From the NCBI GenBank assembly GCA_902362435.1, contig CABIWW010000002.1:186001-250000 (forward strand): 64,000 nucleotides of DNA, written 5' to 3'. The notes below the pieces were generated by a model. It was not told the origin of the DNA, did no database searches, and saw only the letters and a program-made list of their open reading frames with translations. The stretch is from Eubacteriaceae bacterium. Lineage in GTDB: Bacteria > Bacillota > Clostridia > Peptostreptococcales > Anaerovoracaceae. Positions within the stretch are counted from its first letter, which is position 1, and every line of letters begins with the position of its first letter. The position numbers and the translations under genes were made by a program. Positions 17,051-25,296 of this stretch are shown in pieces.

Positions 17051-18040
17051 CTATAAAGTTCCCTGCTGAAATACGTCTGTAAACGCTTCTGATGCATCAG
17101 GATAATCGCTGTCTGCTGCGAATTTTACTGCTGCCTGGATCTCTTCTTCAATTTTTGCCTCGAGTGCATCGATCTCTTCTTCCTTCACTTTGCCGGAAGC
17201 GATCATCTCAGCTCTCAGAGTAGTTACAGGGCATTTCTTCATCCAGTCTTCCTTCTCGGTCTTGCTTCTTCTCTGTCTGTATGTAGCCGGATCTCCCACG
17301 TGGTGTCCCTGCCATCTGTAAGTCTTGCATTCGATCAGTGTAGGGCCTTTGCCTTCTCTTGCTCTCTCCACTGCTTCAACTGCCGCTTCATAAACTGCAG
17401 TGACATCCATACCGTCTACAACTACTCCCGGAATATCATATGCCTTTGCTCTTACTGCAAGGTCAGGAGTGTTCGTAACATCACGGATATCTACTGAGAT
17501 TCCGTAAAGGTTGTTTTCTATTACATATATGCACGGGAGTTTCCATGCTGCTGCCATGTTGATGCTTTCGTGGAAAGTTCCCTCGTTCGTTGCCGAGTCA
17601 CCCATGAATGAGATCGCTACCTGGTCTGTTTCTCTGTATTTTGCCGAATAAGCTGCTCCCGTTGCGATAGGAATGCCGCCTCCTACGATACCATTAGCGC
17701 CGAGGATCCCCTTGTCCATAGCCATGATGTGCATAGATCCGCCCTTTCCGTGTGAGTAGCCGGTTTCCTTGCCGAGGATCTCTGCCATCATTCTGTTTAT
17801 GTCAGCGCCTCTTGCCACCAGATGTCCGTGGCCTCTGTGTGTGCTGGCAATATAGTCTTCATCTTTGAGTGCCGCACATACGCCTGTTGCTACTGCTTCT
17901 TCACCAAGATAAAGGTGCGCCAGTCCTGCCATCATGCCTTTTTTGTAAAATTCGAAAGTCTCTTCTTCGAATCTTCTCATCTTGAACATAGTTTCGTAAA
18001 ACGCCAGTAACTGTTCTGCTTTATACTTATCTACTTTCAT
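17051..18040 (-). CDS. acoA: E1 alpha subunit, acetoin dehydrogenase-type
   Basis: A 329-residue ThDP-binding alpha subunit. The cofactor motif is GDSATNEGTFHESINMAAAWKLPCIYVIENN; ASTHRGHGHLVARG and YSHGKGGSMHI are further family signatures. Together with acoB it cleaves acetoin to acetaldehyde and an acetyl unit passed to E2 (if the assignment is right). Two adjacent ATGs exist (18043 and 18040); the second gives better spacing to GGGAGG. It is the first gene of the operon, ~60 bp below a sigma-54 promoter. Confidence 0.9.
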   Translation of the reverse strand: MKVDKYKAEQLLAFYETMFKMRRFEEETFEFYKKGMMAGLAHLYLGEEAVATGVCAALKDEDYIASTHRGHGHLVARGADINRMMAEILGKETGYSHGKGGSMHIMAMDKGILGANGIVGGGIPIATGAAYSAKYRETDQVAISFMGDSATNEGTFHESINMAAAWKLPCIYVIENNLYGISVDIRDVTNTPDLAVRAKAYDIPGVVVDGMDVTAVYEAAVEAVERAREGKGPTLIECKTYRWQGHHVGDPATYRQRRSKTEKEDWMKKCPVTTLRAEMIASGKVKEEEIDALEAKIEEEIQAAVKFAADSDYPDASEAFTDVFQQGTL

Positions 18041-18100
18041 CATTGACCTCCCGTATAAAAAACGTAATATGTCATTATTTATTTTCTGCCCTTATTAAAC

Positions 18101-18116
18101 GCAATCATCGTGCCAA
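18101..18116 (-). promoter_or_regulatory. Sigma-54 (-24/-12) promoter of the aco operon
   Basis: On the minus strand TTGGCACGATGATTGC fits the consensus TTGGCACN5TTGC without mismatch: GG at -24 and GC at -12, N10 apart. It reads into acoA and pairs naturally with the enhancer-binding protein encoded divergently. Confidence 0.9.
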
Positions 18117-18127
18117 ACTGCCGTCTA

Positions 18128-18402
18128 TGCGACAAAAATATGTGTCCTGCGTTTTGCGATACGTGACATATTGCTGCTAATTTATTGAAATTTCAATGTT
18201 CTAACTGTGTCATGCAGCTTTAGAGTGAGTTGTAAAGCTGCCGCAGCTGCTATTCTTTTTATCATGTAAAGAGCCGGCGCGCTGCATTTGTGTCACGGTT
18301 TTGTGTCACGGTTTTGTGTCGCGTTTTTGTCATGGTGTCATTTTTGATGTGACAAAAACTTTTCTCTTGTAAAAAAACGTGACACATACTATAATTGTGA
18401 CA
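18128..18402. promoter_or_regulatory. Upstream activator sites (TGTGACA/TGTCACG cluster) and acoR promoter
   Basis: At least eight copies of a TGTCAC/GTGACA-like word lie between acoA and acoR, including TGCGACA (18128), CGTGACA (18162), TGTCAC (18291, 18304), TGTCGC (18317), TGTGACA (18348), GTGACA (18379) and TGTGACA (18396). They are proposed AcoR enhancer sites. A sigma-A promoter for acoR, TTGTAA (18367-18372), N17, TATAAT (18390-18395), is embedded in the last sites, which would allow autoregulation. This covers the 410-bp divergent gap. Confidence 0.65.
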
Positions 18403-18453
18403 TAAAATACATGTCAATTATTATTATATTCAGATAACACATGGAGGTCTGTC

Positions 18454-20724
18454 ATGAATATTTCTACTTTAGCAGGCAGCAGCTATCAGCATCGACTGAA
18501 GGAAGCCTGGGAGCATTTCGTAGAAAACCGCGACTACGACTATTCTTTCATACGCAGCGAGATCCTTGACTCGTGGAAGAGAGCCAGAAACACAGGTATC
18601 AACCCCAGAGAAATCAACTACAAGAATCTTTCTCCCGATGAACTGAATATGAAGATAAACAAGAATCTGGAACTGATCAATATCGTTCACCCTCACCTCG
18701 AGAGTATTTATTCGATAGTAGAAGGCTCCGGATCATACATACTGCTGTGCGACAGCGAGGGCTATGTCATAGACTACAAAGGCGACCCCGACATCATCGA
18801 ACGCGGAGGCCTGACAAAGCTCGGTCTCGGATCGGTAAGAGACGAGAGATCAGTAGGCACCAACGGCATAGGCACCGCTCTCTACCTGGAGAAGCCTGTA
18901 CAGATATGGGGCGAGGAGCACTACGCTGAAAAACACAAGAGCTATACCTGCTCAGGCGCGCCGTTCTTCGACGCCAATGACAATCTCTGCGGCTGCATCA
19001 ATATCACTGTATTGACTGAAAATGCACATCCGCACACTCTCGGCATGGCGCTCTGCGCAGCCGACAGCATCACCAAGGAGCTCAAGCTCAGACAGGCGAT
19101 GAACGATCTCGAGGCGATAAACGCACAGAGGAACAGCATCATAGAAAACATGACATCCGGAGTGATCCTGCTGAATTCACTCAGCCGTGTGTCGCAGGTC
19201 AACAAATACGCACTGAACCTTTTCCACCTCTCGTATGAGGACATAATAGGCCAGAAGCTGTTCGACTACATATCTATAGACAACTATGACAGCTACACGA
19301 TCCACGATATCCTCAAAACAGAGCGATACAATGAAGAGGTGTCCGTTTTTACGAAGCTGTCGCCATCCAGGCCAAAACGTCTTAACCTTTCCATAAATCA
19401 TGTAAAGGACAGCGCCGGCAATATCACCGGCACGATAATGCGTTTCAATAAACCGGAAATGCTCAATAAGATCGTGAAAAGCATCGGCGGCTTCAGCGCC
19501 AAGTACACTTTTTCCTCGATAATCGGCCGTTCGGAGCCTATGCAGAGGATGATCCAGACAAGCAAAAAAGCAGCGCAGAACGATTCCAATGTGCTGATCC
19601 TGGGCGAAAGCGGCACCGGCAAGGAGCTGATCGCTCAGTCCATACACAATGCCAGCCCTGTCGCAGGCGGACCGTTCGTCGCGATCAACTGTGCAGCGAT
19701 ACCTAACAGCCTCGTGGAAAGCGAGCTGTTCGGCTATGAAAAGGGCGCGTTCACAGGGGCCGAGAAAGAGGGACGTCCGGGAAAATTCGAGATGGCTGAC
19801 GGCGGCACTATTTTCCTCGATGAGATAGGAGACATGCCGTACGCCGTACAGGCCGCACTGCTGCGCGTTTTGCAGACAAAAGAAGTCGTCAGGGTCGGTG
19901 GAAAATATCCGAAGCCTGTAAATATCAGGGTCATTGCTGCGACAAATCAGGATCTGACCGAGGCTGTGGCTCAGAAGACATTCCGTGAAGACCTGTTTTA
20001 CAGGCTCAACGTGCTGACGATAGCAGTACCTCCGCTCCGCGACCGTGGTGCAGACGACATTTCGCTGCTGATCTCGCACTTCGTGGATATGTACAATAAA
20101 AAAAGGCACACCGACATAACGGTAGCTCCTCAGGTATATCAGGTGTTGAGAAATTACTCATGGCCGGGCAATGTGCGCCAGCTGGAAAACACGGTAGAGC
20201 GCGCGATAAGTCTGTGCTCCGACGACATGATAACATGCGAAGACCTGCCTCCGCAGTTTTGCGATATGATCGCAGCTCAGAGCAACGGCAGTGCGGATGC
20301 GGCATACGCAAACTCAGAGCATCCCGGGTACCCGGGAAACGGCATGACAACAGCCGGCAGCATGGATTACTCCGACAGCGAAAGAATCGACTACTCCGGC
20401 CACCCGAGCGCTGCATCCCATGGTACAGCTGCAGACGCTCACGCACACGCCGCACAACATTACAACAGCGCCGCTCATTCAGCGCCGCAGGCAGCAGCCG
20501 GCAGCTATGTAAATGAAAGCATTGGTACGGGTACGAATCCGGATCCTCATCGCGAATCATACAACATCGCCGAGAACGAAGCCGCACTGATCATTTCCGC
20601 ACTCGAAAAATGCAGCGGCAACGTGACCGCAGCCGCAAAGCTCCTGAGCATGAACCTGCGTACACTTTACAGAAAAATAAAGAAACATCAAATAGACGTG
20701 GACCTTTACAGACACAGGAAATAG
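18454..20724 (+). CDS. acoR: AcoR-like sigma-54-dependent transcriptional activator
   Basis: A 756-residue bacterial enhancer-binding protein. Residues ~75-205 are a GAF-type sensor domain with the AcoR-family LGSVRDERSVGTNGIGTAL; ~225-335 a PAS domain; ~350-585 the AAA+ core with Walker A GESGTGKE (384-391), the sigma-54 contact loop GAFTGA (431-436) and Walker B GGTIFLDEIGD (450-460); the last ~45 residues a Fis-type helix-turn-helix (GNVTAAAKLLSMNLRTLYRKI). Between ATPase and HTH is an unusual ~90-residue Ser/Ala/His/Gly/Tyr-rich linker. GGAGG is seven bases before the ATG. It is divergent from the aco operon it presumably activates. Confidence 0.92.
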   Translation: MNISTLAGSSYQHRLKEAWEHFVENRDYDYSFIRSEILDSWKRARNTGINPREINYKNLSPDELNMKINKNLELINIVHPHLESIYSIVEGSGSYILLCDSEGYVIDYKGDPDIIERGGLTKLGLGSVRDERSVGTNGIGTALYLEKPVQIWGEEHYAEKHKSYTCSGAPFFDANDNLCGCINITVLTENAHPHTLGMALCAADSITKELKLRQAMNDLEAINAQRNSIIENMTSGVILLNSLSRVSQVNKYALNLFHLSYEDIIGQKLFDYISIDNYDSYTIHDILKTERYNEEVSVFTKLSPSRPKRLNLSINHVKDSAGNITGTIMRFNKPEMLNKIVKSIGGFSAKYTFSSIIGRSEPMQRMIQTSKKAAQNDSNVLILGESGTGKELIAQSIHNASPVAGGPFVAINCAAIPNSLVESELFGYEKGAFTGAEKEGRPGKFEMADGGTIFLDEIGDMPYAVQAALLRVLQTKEVVRVGGKYPKPVNIRVIAATNQDLTEAVAQKTFREDLFYRLNVLTIAVPPLRDRGADDISLLISHFVDMYNKKRHTDITVAPQVYQVLRNYSWPGNVRQLENTVERAISLCSDDMITCEDLPPQFCDMIAAQSNGSADAAYANSEHPGYPGNGMTTAGSMDYSDSERIDYSGHPSAASHGTAADAHAHAAQHYNSAAHSAPQAAAGSYVNESIGTGTNPDPHRESYNIAENEAALIISALEKCSGNVTAAAKLLSMNLRTLYRKIKKHQIDVDLYRHRK

Positions 20725-20872
20725 AATCTCCCTGCTCAATGCCCGCGCATCAGCTCACCGCCGTATTTCCTGGTGCGGATATGATGCATATATACTCGTT
20801 CAGGCCTGCAGATAAACTTGCAGACAACCTTGCAGACAGATAACGGGGCCGAGAATACTGCCGACAATGAGG
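20725..20872. other. Gap between acoR and the first 258-bp repeat
   Basis: No gene and no clear terminator. The sequence holds short direct repeats around GCAGATAAACTTGCAGACAA. Confidence 0.3.
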
Positions 20873-21129
20873 TTTTGTGTAGAAATCAGGATTTCTGATA
20901 ATATCTGCACAATGGAGCCTCCGTCTGTATCGATGTTCGTGAAGAGAGAAAATCAATACACAAGAAATTCCGGATCTTTGCTAAAAACAGGGTGATTTCA
21001 TCTGATTTTTGGGTATTTTTATCATTTTGACGATTTTCCTTGTGTAGATGTTTCTCGCCTTCACCTCATCCTGCACATATCAAACACGGATTGTGCAGGA
21101 TTTTTTTCAATAATAGAATACTACACAAA
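20873..21129. repeat. Dispersed intergenic repeat, copy 1 (257 bp)
   Basis: Begins TTTTGTGTA and ends TACACAAAT. It contains internal TACACAAG and CTTGTGTAGAT words, a TCTGCACAATGGAG block and, near its end, an 11-bp terminator-like hairpin (ATCCTGCACA 21068-21077 with TTGTGCAGGAT 21091-21101) followed by a T run. About two thirds of positions agree with copy 2 at 23498-23755. No reading frame is conserved. Confidence 0.75.
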
Positions 21130-21187
21130 TGATACGAAAAGTGTACCAGACCCTCTATGCGTGATCCTAAAGAAGATATATCTCCAA

Positions 21188-21279
21188 CTGCAGAAACTCG
21201 TATTCTGCAGAAAATAAAACAAACCCAATACAATTGATATGCGGTCATTGCCAGAACATCATATCTGTATCGGGTTTGT
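21188..21279. repeat. Two adjacent hairpins downstream of the symporter
   Basis: CTGCAGAA/TTCTGCAG (21188-21210) and a longer imperfect stem of about 20 bp (21219-21279; ACAAACCC..ATACA paired with TGTAT..GGGTTTGT). They lie in the convergent space after acoR and the symporter and may stop one or both transcripts, though the T tracts are short. Confidence 0.4.
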
Positions 21280-21373
21280 ATCCAGTTGCTATTGTGATTT
21301 TATCGTATGCTTATAATCAAGATATACTGACTACAAAATATACTGACCAACCATATAATGAACCACCAGCATT

Positions 21374-23060
21374 CTAGAATTCTTTCTTGCTGCCATCCTT
21401 TTCATAGAGACGGTTCTTGCAGAAGAAATATCCTATAACTGCGAGCTCTACAGCACCACAGATGTAGTTGAACAGTCCTGCCGGACACCATCCAAAGAGT
21501 ATAGTTGCAGGCATATATGGTGAAAGAACGATCAGCTGAATGAATACGAGAACGATGAGCACCAGAAGTACTTTATGTCCTGCAGTATTTCTTGTTGCAA
21601 AGAATGCACTGAGCGGTTCGTTGATTTCTTTTACTGCCTTTTCAACAGGCTTTGTGCATAAGCTTACTACGATATACAGAAGTGTGTTGATGCCAAGCCC
21701 CCATAAAATATGGCTGTATCGACGGCAGCGGATTGTAAATGAACAGCGTAAACAATACTGCAAGTGCACCTGCAAGTGTTCCTGAAATAGCCCCGGCTTT
21801 AGTTGCACGTTTCCAGTACAGCCCGCCGATCATAGCCGGCATAAGCTGCGCAAATCCAGGACCACAGAAACCATAAGCATACGTTACGAGGAATGCCGGT
21901 CTGAATTTTACAACTATCAGAACCAAAAGCATCAATATTCCAATGCTGATCTGAGTGATTTTTACACCTGAAGCTCCATCTTTTTTAGCTCTATCTCCTA
22001 TCATATCATGATCTATGATAGTTGATGCAACAACGAGCTGTGAATCAGCTGTAGAAAGACCGAATGCGAAAACGCCGATAACCAGCAGTATAGCAAGAAT
22101 AGCCGGCGCATAATTAAGAGCCATCATCGGAATGACGATATCACTCTCTGCACCTTCAAGGTTCGGGTAAGCAACACGACCTGCGTAAATGCCCTGCAGC
22201 AGGAAGCATCCGAATGCAACCAGCTCTAAGATAGGGAATGCGACACCCATTGTCTTGAATACCTTTTCGTCTTTTGCCATATATGATCTTACAAAGATAT
22301 GCGGCCATGCTATGATAGACATTCCTGCTGAAATAGCCAGTGCAAGGAACCCTGAAAATGTTGCATACGGTCCTGTCATCTGGAGAACTTCAGGATTTGT
22401 TTTTACGATATCTTTTGCTGCAGATACAAGATCTCCAGGGATAGCAACTATCAGCACGATAGTTGTCAGGATAGCGATGCCTACACCAACGAAACCTGCA
22501 AATGTATCTGTTCCCACGACTGCCTTGTTGCCGCCCTTCAGGACATGCAGAACGATATAAACTGTAAGTACCGCTACTACCAGCCAGAAACCGATCTTGC
22601 CCTGTGTTGTAGTAACTATTCCATTAGCAACACCGGTTACCTGAACTGATATGTACGGTATAATACAAACTATACATATTATCGAAATAAGGTGTTTCAG
22701 GAATTTCGATTCATAACGGTGGATAAAATAGTCTCCAGGAGAAACGTAATTATACTTTTTCCCCAGCAGCCAGAGACGATACATGATCGTAGGAGCGTAT
22801 ATGCCTACGAAGAATGCTCCAACAGCTCCGGCAAAGTATCCGATACCGTCACGATACAGGCCTGCACCATATCCAAAGAATGCAAGAGCACTCCATATAG
22901 ACAGACACATGGTTCCGAGTAAAGCTATGGAACCTACATTTCTTCCGGCAACTGCAAAATCATGATGACTGCCTGTTGCGTCGCCGGCTTTATGGGAAAT
23001 CCAGAAAATGAATACGCCATAAAGTACGATTGCAATTATTACACCTATTGTAATAAACAT
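21374..23060 (-). pseudogene. Sodium:solute symporter (SSS family), frameshifted near the C terminus
   Basis: An SLC5-like transporter with about 13 membrane segments (MFITIGVIIAIVLYGVFIFW onward; GRNVGSIALLGTMCLSIWSALAF and FGLSTADSQLVVAS are family motifs). The reading frame breaks at a run of four A on the plus strand (21705-21708). The upstream frame would give 472 residues ending in a short foreign tail, while the correct continuation (ILWGLGINTLLYIVVSL...) lies in the next frame to 21374. Removing one base restores ~561 residues, a normal length. It may be a sequencing error or a real recent mutation. It has a sigma-54 promoter and AcoR-type motifs, so acetoin or a related small carbon compound is the inferred substrate. 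Confidence 0.75.
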
Positions 23061-23135
23061 TTAATACTACCTCCTCTGCATAAAAGTTTTATTCGAATAA
23101 AAACACATTAGGTTTAAGCTTCGGTATTAACTAAC

Positions 23136-23152
23136 GCAAATTATATGCCAAT
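23136..23152 (-). promoter_or_regulatory. Sigma-54 promoter of the symporter gene
   Basis: On the minus strand ATTGGCATATAATTTGC keeps the invariant GG-N10-GC spacing of -24/-12 promoters, ~75 bp upstream of the symporter ATG. Confidence 0.75.
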
Positions 23153-23226
23153 TGTGAAAAAACGTCCATACCTTTGTTTTTTATTGTTTTTTGTATTTGT
23201 GCATGACATTTTGACATCTAAAAAGC

Positions 23227-23299
23227 GTGACATTTTTGAAAAGTGTCACACTTATATGTCACATGTCATGTTTTGTATTCTTATGTCGCAGCATGTCAA
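23227..23299. promoter_or_regulatory. AcoR-type upstream sites of the symporter
   Basis: GTGACA (23227-23232) and TGTCAC (23244-23249) form an inverted pair 11 bp apart; TGTCAC (23257), TGTCAT (23264), TGTCGC (23284) and TGTCAA (23294) follow. The same words fill the acoA-acoR gap. They lie 75-165 bp upstream of the -24 box, a usual enhancer distance. Confidence 0.65.
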
Positions 23300-23497
23300 A
23301 TATTTATATAGAAAGTGTTTCTTCGATTTATTTATGCGCTTACTTAAAAAGATATTTGTATTTGTATTTGCATATTAATATAGTGGTGAATATTATCCAT
23401 CGCAAAAACATCTGCAGTCTGCATGCATCAGATATCTATTCCGAAGCTGCATATATAATATCGCAGGAATGTTGCAGATATCGGGCCACTAACAGGA

Positions 23498-23755
23498 TTT
23501 TGTGTAAAAACTGGGCATTCGGATAATATCTGCACAATGGAGTTGCCGTTTGTGCAGATATTCGTGAAGAGTAAAAATCAATACACAAGGGGATCAGATA
23601 TTTTGCTAAAAACAAAGTGATTTCATGAGATTTTGGTACATTTTCATCGATTTGGCGATTTTCGTTGTGTAGATCTTTTTCAGCTTCACATTATCCTGCA
23701 CATCTCAAGCAGGTATTGTGCAGGATTTTTTGCAATCTCATAATAATACACAAAA
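23498..23755. repeat. Dispersed intergenic repeat, copy 2 (258 bp)
   Basis: Starts TTTTGTGTA and ends TACACAAAA. It has the best-preserved internal hairpins: AATATCTGCACA paired with TGTGCAGATATT near 23528-23565, and ATCCTGCACA paired with TTGTGCAGGAT followed by TTTTT near 23692-23730. The remaining parts of 23061-23977 hold the symporter promoter region and AT-rich sequence without a gene. Confidence 0.75.
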
Positions 23756-23977
23756 CGTCTAACTGACAGAAGATCAGATTTACTTTTATATGAAACACAA
23801 CATCCCGAAGCCTGCATCCTGCTTTGACTTCGGTTCTTGACCAGTATTTCTGCTAGATATTAACATTTATATTGGAGAGCGAGGGTTGATAATTACTCTC
23901 TTTCAAGACCTTTAAACATCATCGGGAAGGTTCTAATAAACAGCCTCCCTGGGATTTTTTTGAAATTTCTCAACTCA

Positions 23978-24202
23978 TCAGACAGCCTTGCGGAAAAAAT
24001 ACTCCGGGATATCTTCCGGAGAAACCTCCAGTACAGTTTCTGCCCGCTTGCTTATTTCATCCATCGTGAATTCTTCATAACTGCAAAGTTTCATAAGATA
24101 TGACTTTTCGGAAATACGAAGGATGCCGGCGATATCTACACTGGTAAATCCGTTTCTGCAGGCGGCGTCAAGAAATCTCTCATAATTGAACTTGTATAAC
24201 AT
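23978..24202 (-). CDS. Small Cro-like helix-turn-helix protein (DUF739-type)
   Basis: A 74-residue protein resembling phage Cro/DUF739 regulators: an N-terminal FNYERFLDAACRNGFTSVDIAGILRISEKSYLMKL helix-turn-helix and the typical ending EDIPEYFF. It is transcribed away from the repressor-type gene at 24487, with a shared control region, reminiscent of a CI/Cro pair. No other prophage genes are nearby, so it is either a remnant or a domesticated switch. Confidence 0.6.
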   Translation of the reverse strand: MLYKFNYERFLDAACRNGFTSVDIAGILRISEKSYLMKLCSYEEFTMDEISKRAETVLEVSPEDIPEYFFRKAV

Positions 24203-24315
24203 TACCTTGCTTCTTCTCCATAAATAATCAGTTTTCTAAATAATCCATACAGATTTTGTCTCAAAAAATGGAAAAAGTCAATTCTGCGCACTGCAATGTC
24301 GAAAATAAAATAGTA

Positions 24316-24343
24316 TTGACTCATTTAGCAACAGTTCTAAAAT
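24316..24343 (+). promoter_or_regulatory. Promoter with operator in its spacer (repressor gene, distal)
   Basis: TTGACT (24316-24321), 16-bp spacer, TAAAAT (24338-24343). The spacer contains TAGCAACAGTTC (24326-24337), which recurs inverted as GAATTGTTGCTA at 24413-24424 with one mismatch, indicating an operator pair about 87 bp apart. Confidence 0.6.
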
Positions 24344-24412
24344 ATGTTCTTTGTAACATTCAATATGGTTGATATGAGCATTAAATGCATCAAAAATATA
24401 AAAATAGTATTT

Positions 24413-24447
24413 GAATTGTTGCTATTTATTAGAATTAATATTATAAT
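24413..24447 (+). promoter_or_regulatory. Second operator and promoter-proximal region of the repressor gene
   Basis: GAATTGTTGCTA (24413-24424) overlaps a TTGTTG -35-like box; TATTAT/TATAAT hexamers follow at 24439-24447. The promoter is weaker than the distal one. Confidence 0.45.
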
Positions 24448-24486
24448 TATACAGTGTTCAAATAAAGATAAGGGGAATTTGCTATT

Positions 24487-25056
24487 ATGGGAAAATCTAC
24501 TTTTGCAGAAAGACTAAATGCGATAATACAAGAGCAGAATATCCGTCAGATCGATCTTTGCAAGAAGACCGGCATAGGCAAAAGCGCTATGAGTCAGTAC
24601 CTCAGAGGATCTTTTGCGCCTAAACAGCAGAAGCTGTATGATCTGGCTGAAGCACTCAACGTTTCAGAAGCATGGCTCATGGGCTACGACGTTCCGCGCG
24701 AGCGAAAGATCGTAACATCTTCTGAATCGGATGATGCGGATTCATTCTACTTTACGATTCATGACAACAGCATGAGAGACGCGTTCATACCGTCGGGAGC
24801 AGTGGTCCTTGTACACAAGCATCCTTACAGAGCATCTGCCGAAACTCCGTACGAATCGGGGCAGATCGTGTGCTTTTCATACAAAGACTCGCCGGATCAG
24901 CTCCGGGTGCTCTACCTTAAGGACGATTCTGTCGTCCTCGTGGCAGCATCTCCTGACATCAGTGCTTTTCCGCCTGTTGTCTGCACAAAAAGTGATCTTT
25001 CAGACGGCACGCTGCAGATAAAAGGTGTTGCCTCAAGGATCATCATCAATCTGTAA
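24487..25056 (+). CDS. XRE-family repressor with S24 (LexA/CI-like) C-terminal domain
   Basis: A 189-residue CI-type repressor. Residues ~6-62 are an XRE helix-turn-helix (IRQIDLCKKTGIGKSAMSQYLRG). The C-terminal half resembles the S24 fold: DNSMRDAFIPSGAVVLV with the candidate nucleophilic serine and LYLKDDSVVLV with the candidate lysine. No clear Ala-Gly cleavage site is seen in the linker (residues 65-90), so self-cleavage is uncertain. It presumably binds the TAGCAAC sites in its own promoter region, between it and the Cro-like gene. Confidence 0.8.
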   Translation: MGKSTFAERLNAIIQEQNIRQIDLCKKTGIGKSAMSQYLRGSFAPKQQKLYDLAEALNVSEAWLMGYDVPRERKIVTSSESDDADSFYFTIHDNSMRDAFIPSGAVVLVHKHPYRASAETPYESGQIVCFSYKDSPDQLRVLYLKDDSVVLVAASPDISAFPPVVCTKSDLSDGTLQIKGVASRIIINL

Positions 25057-25141
25057 AAATCTGTATTATACGTATATTCTGCATACCTCGGCGCCAACTG
25101 TAAATCGGCGGCGTATTTGGTATTCAGGACATATTCTTATG

Positions 25142-25166
25142 CTCTCCGTGCAACGGAGAGTTTTTT
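25142..25166 (+). terminator. Terminator of the repressor gene
   Basis: CTCTCCGT (25142-25149), GCA-type loop, ACGGAGAG (25153-25160), then TTTTTT: a textbook intrinsic terminator. Confidence 0.88.
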
Positions 25167-25176
25167 CATACAAAAA

Positions 25177-25263
25177 ACAGGCGCTCATGTTACTGTACTT
25201 CTTACTGCCCGTCTGCCAATTTCATACTGCAGACTGCCGCTTTGCAAAACGCTGAACGCCTGT
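25177..25263 (-). terminator. Probable terminator of the DUF4097 gene
   Basis: On the minus strand ACAGGCG (25263-25257) pairs with CGCCTGT (25183-25177), directly followed by TTTTTTG. The loop is long (~73 nt) and partly self-complementary. Confidence 0.4.
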
Positions 25264-25296
25264 TATATCATGCTTTATCTGCTCTCAAGCACTATC

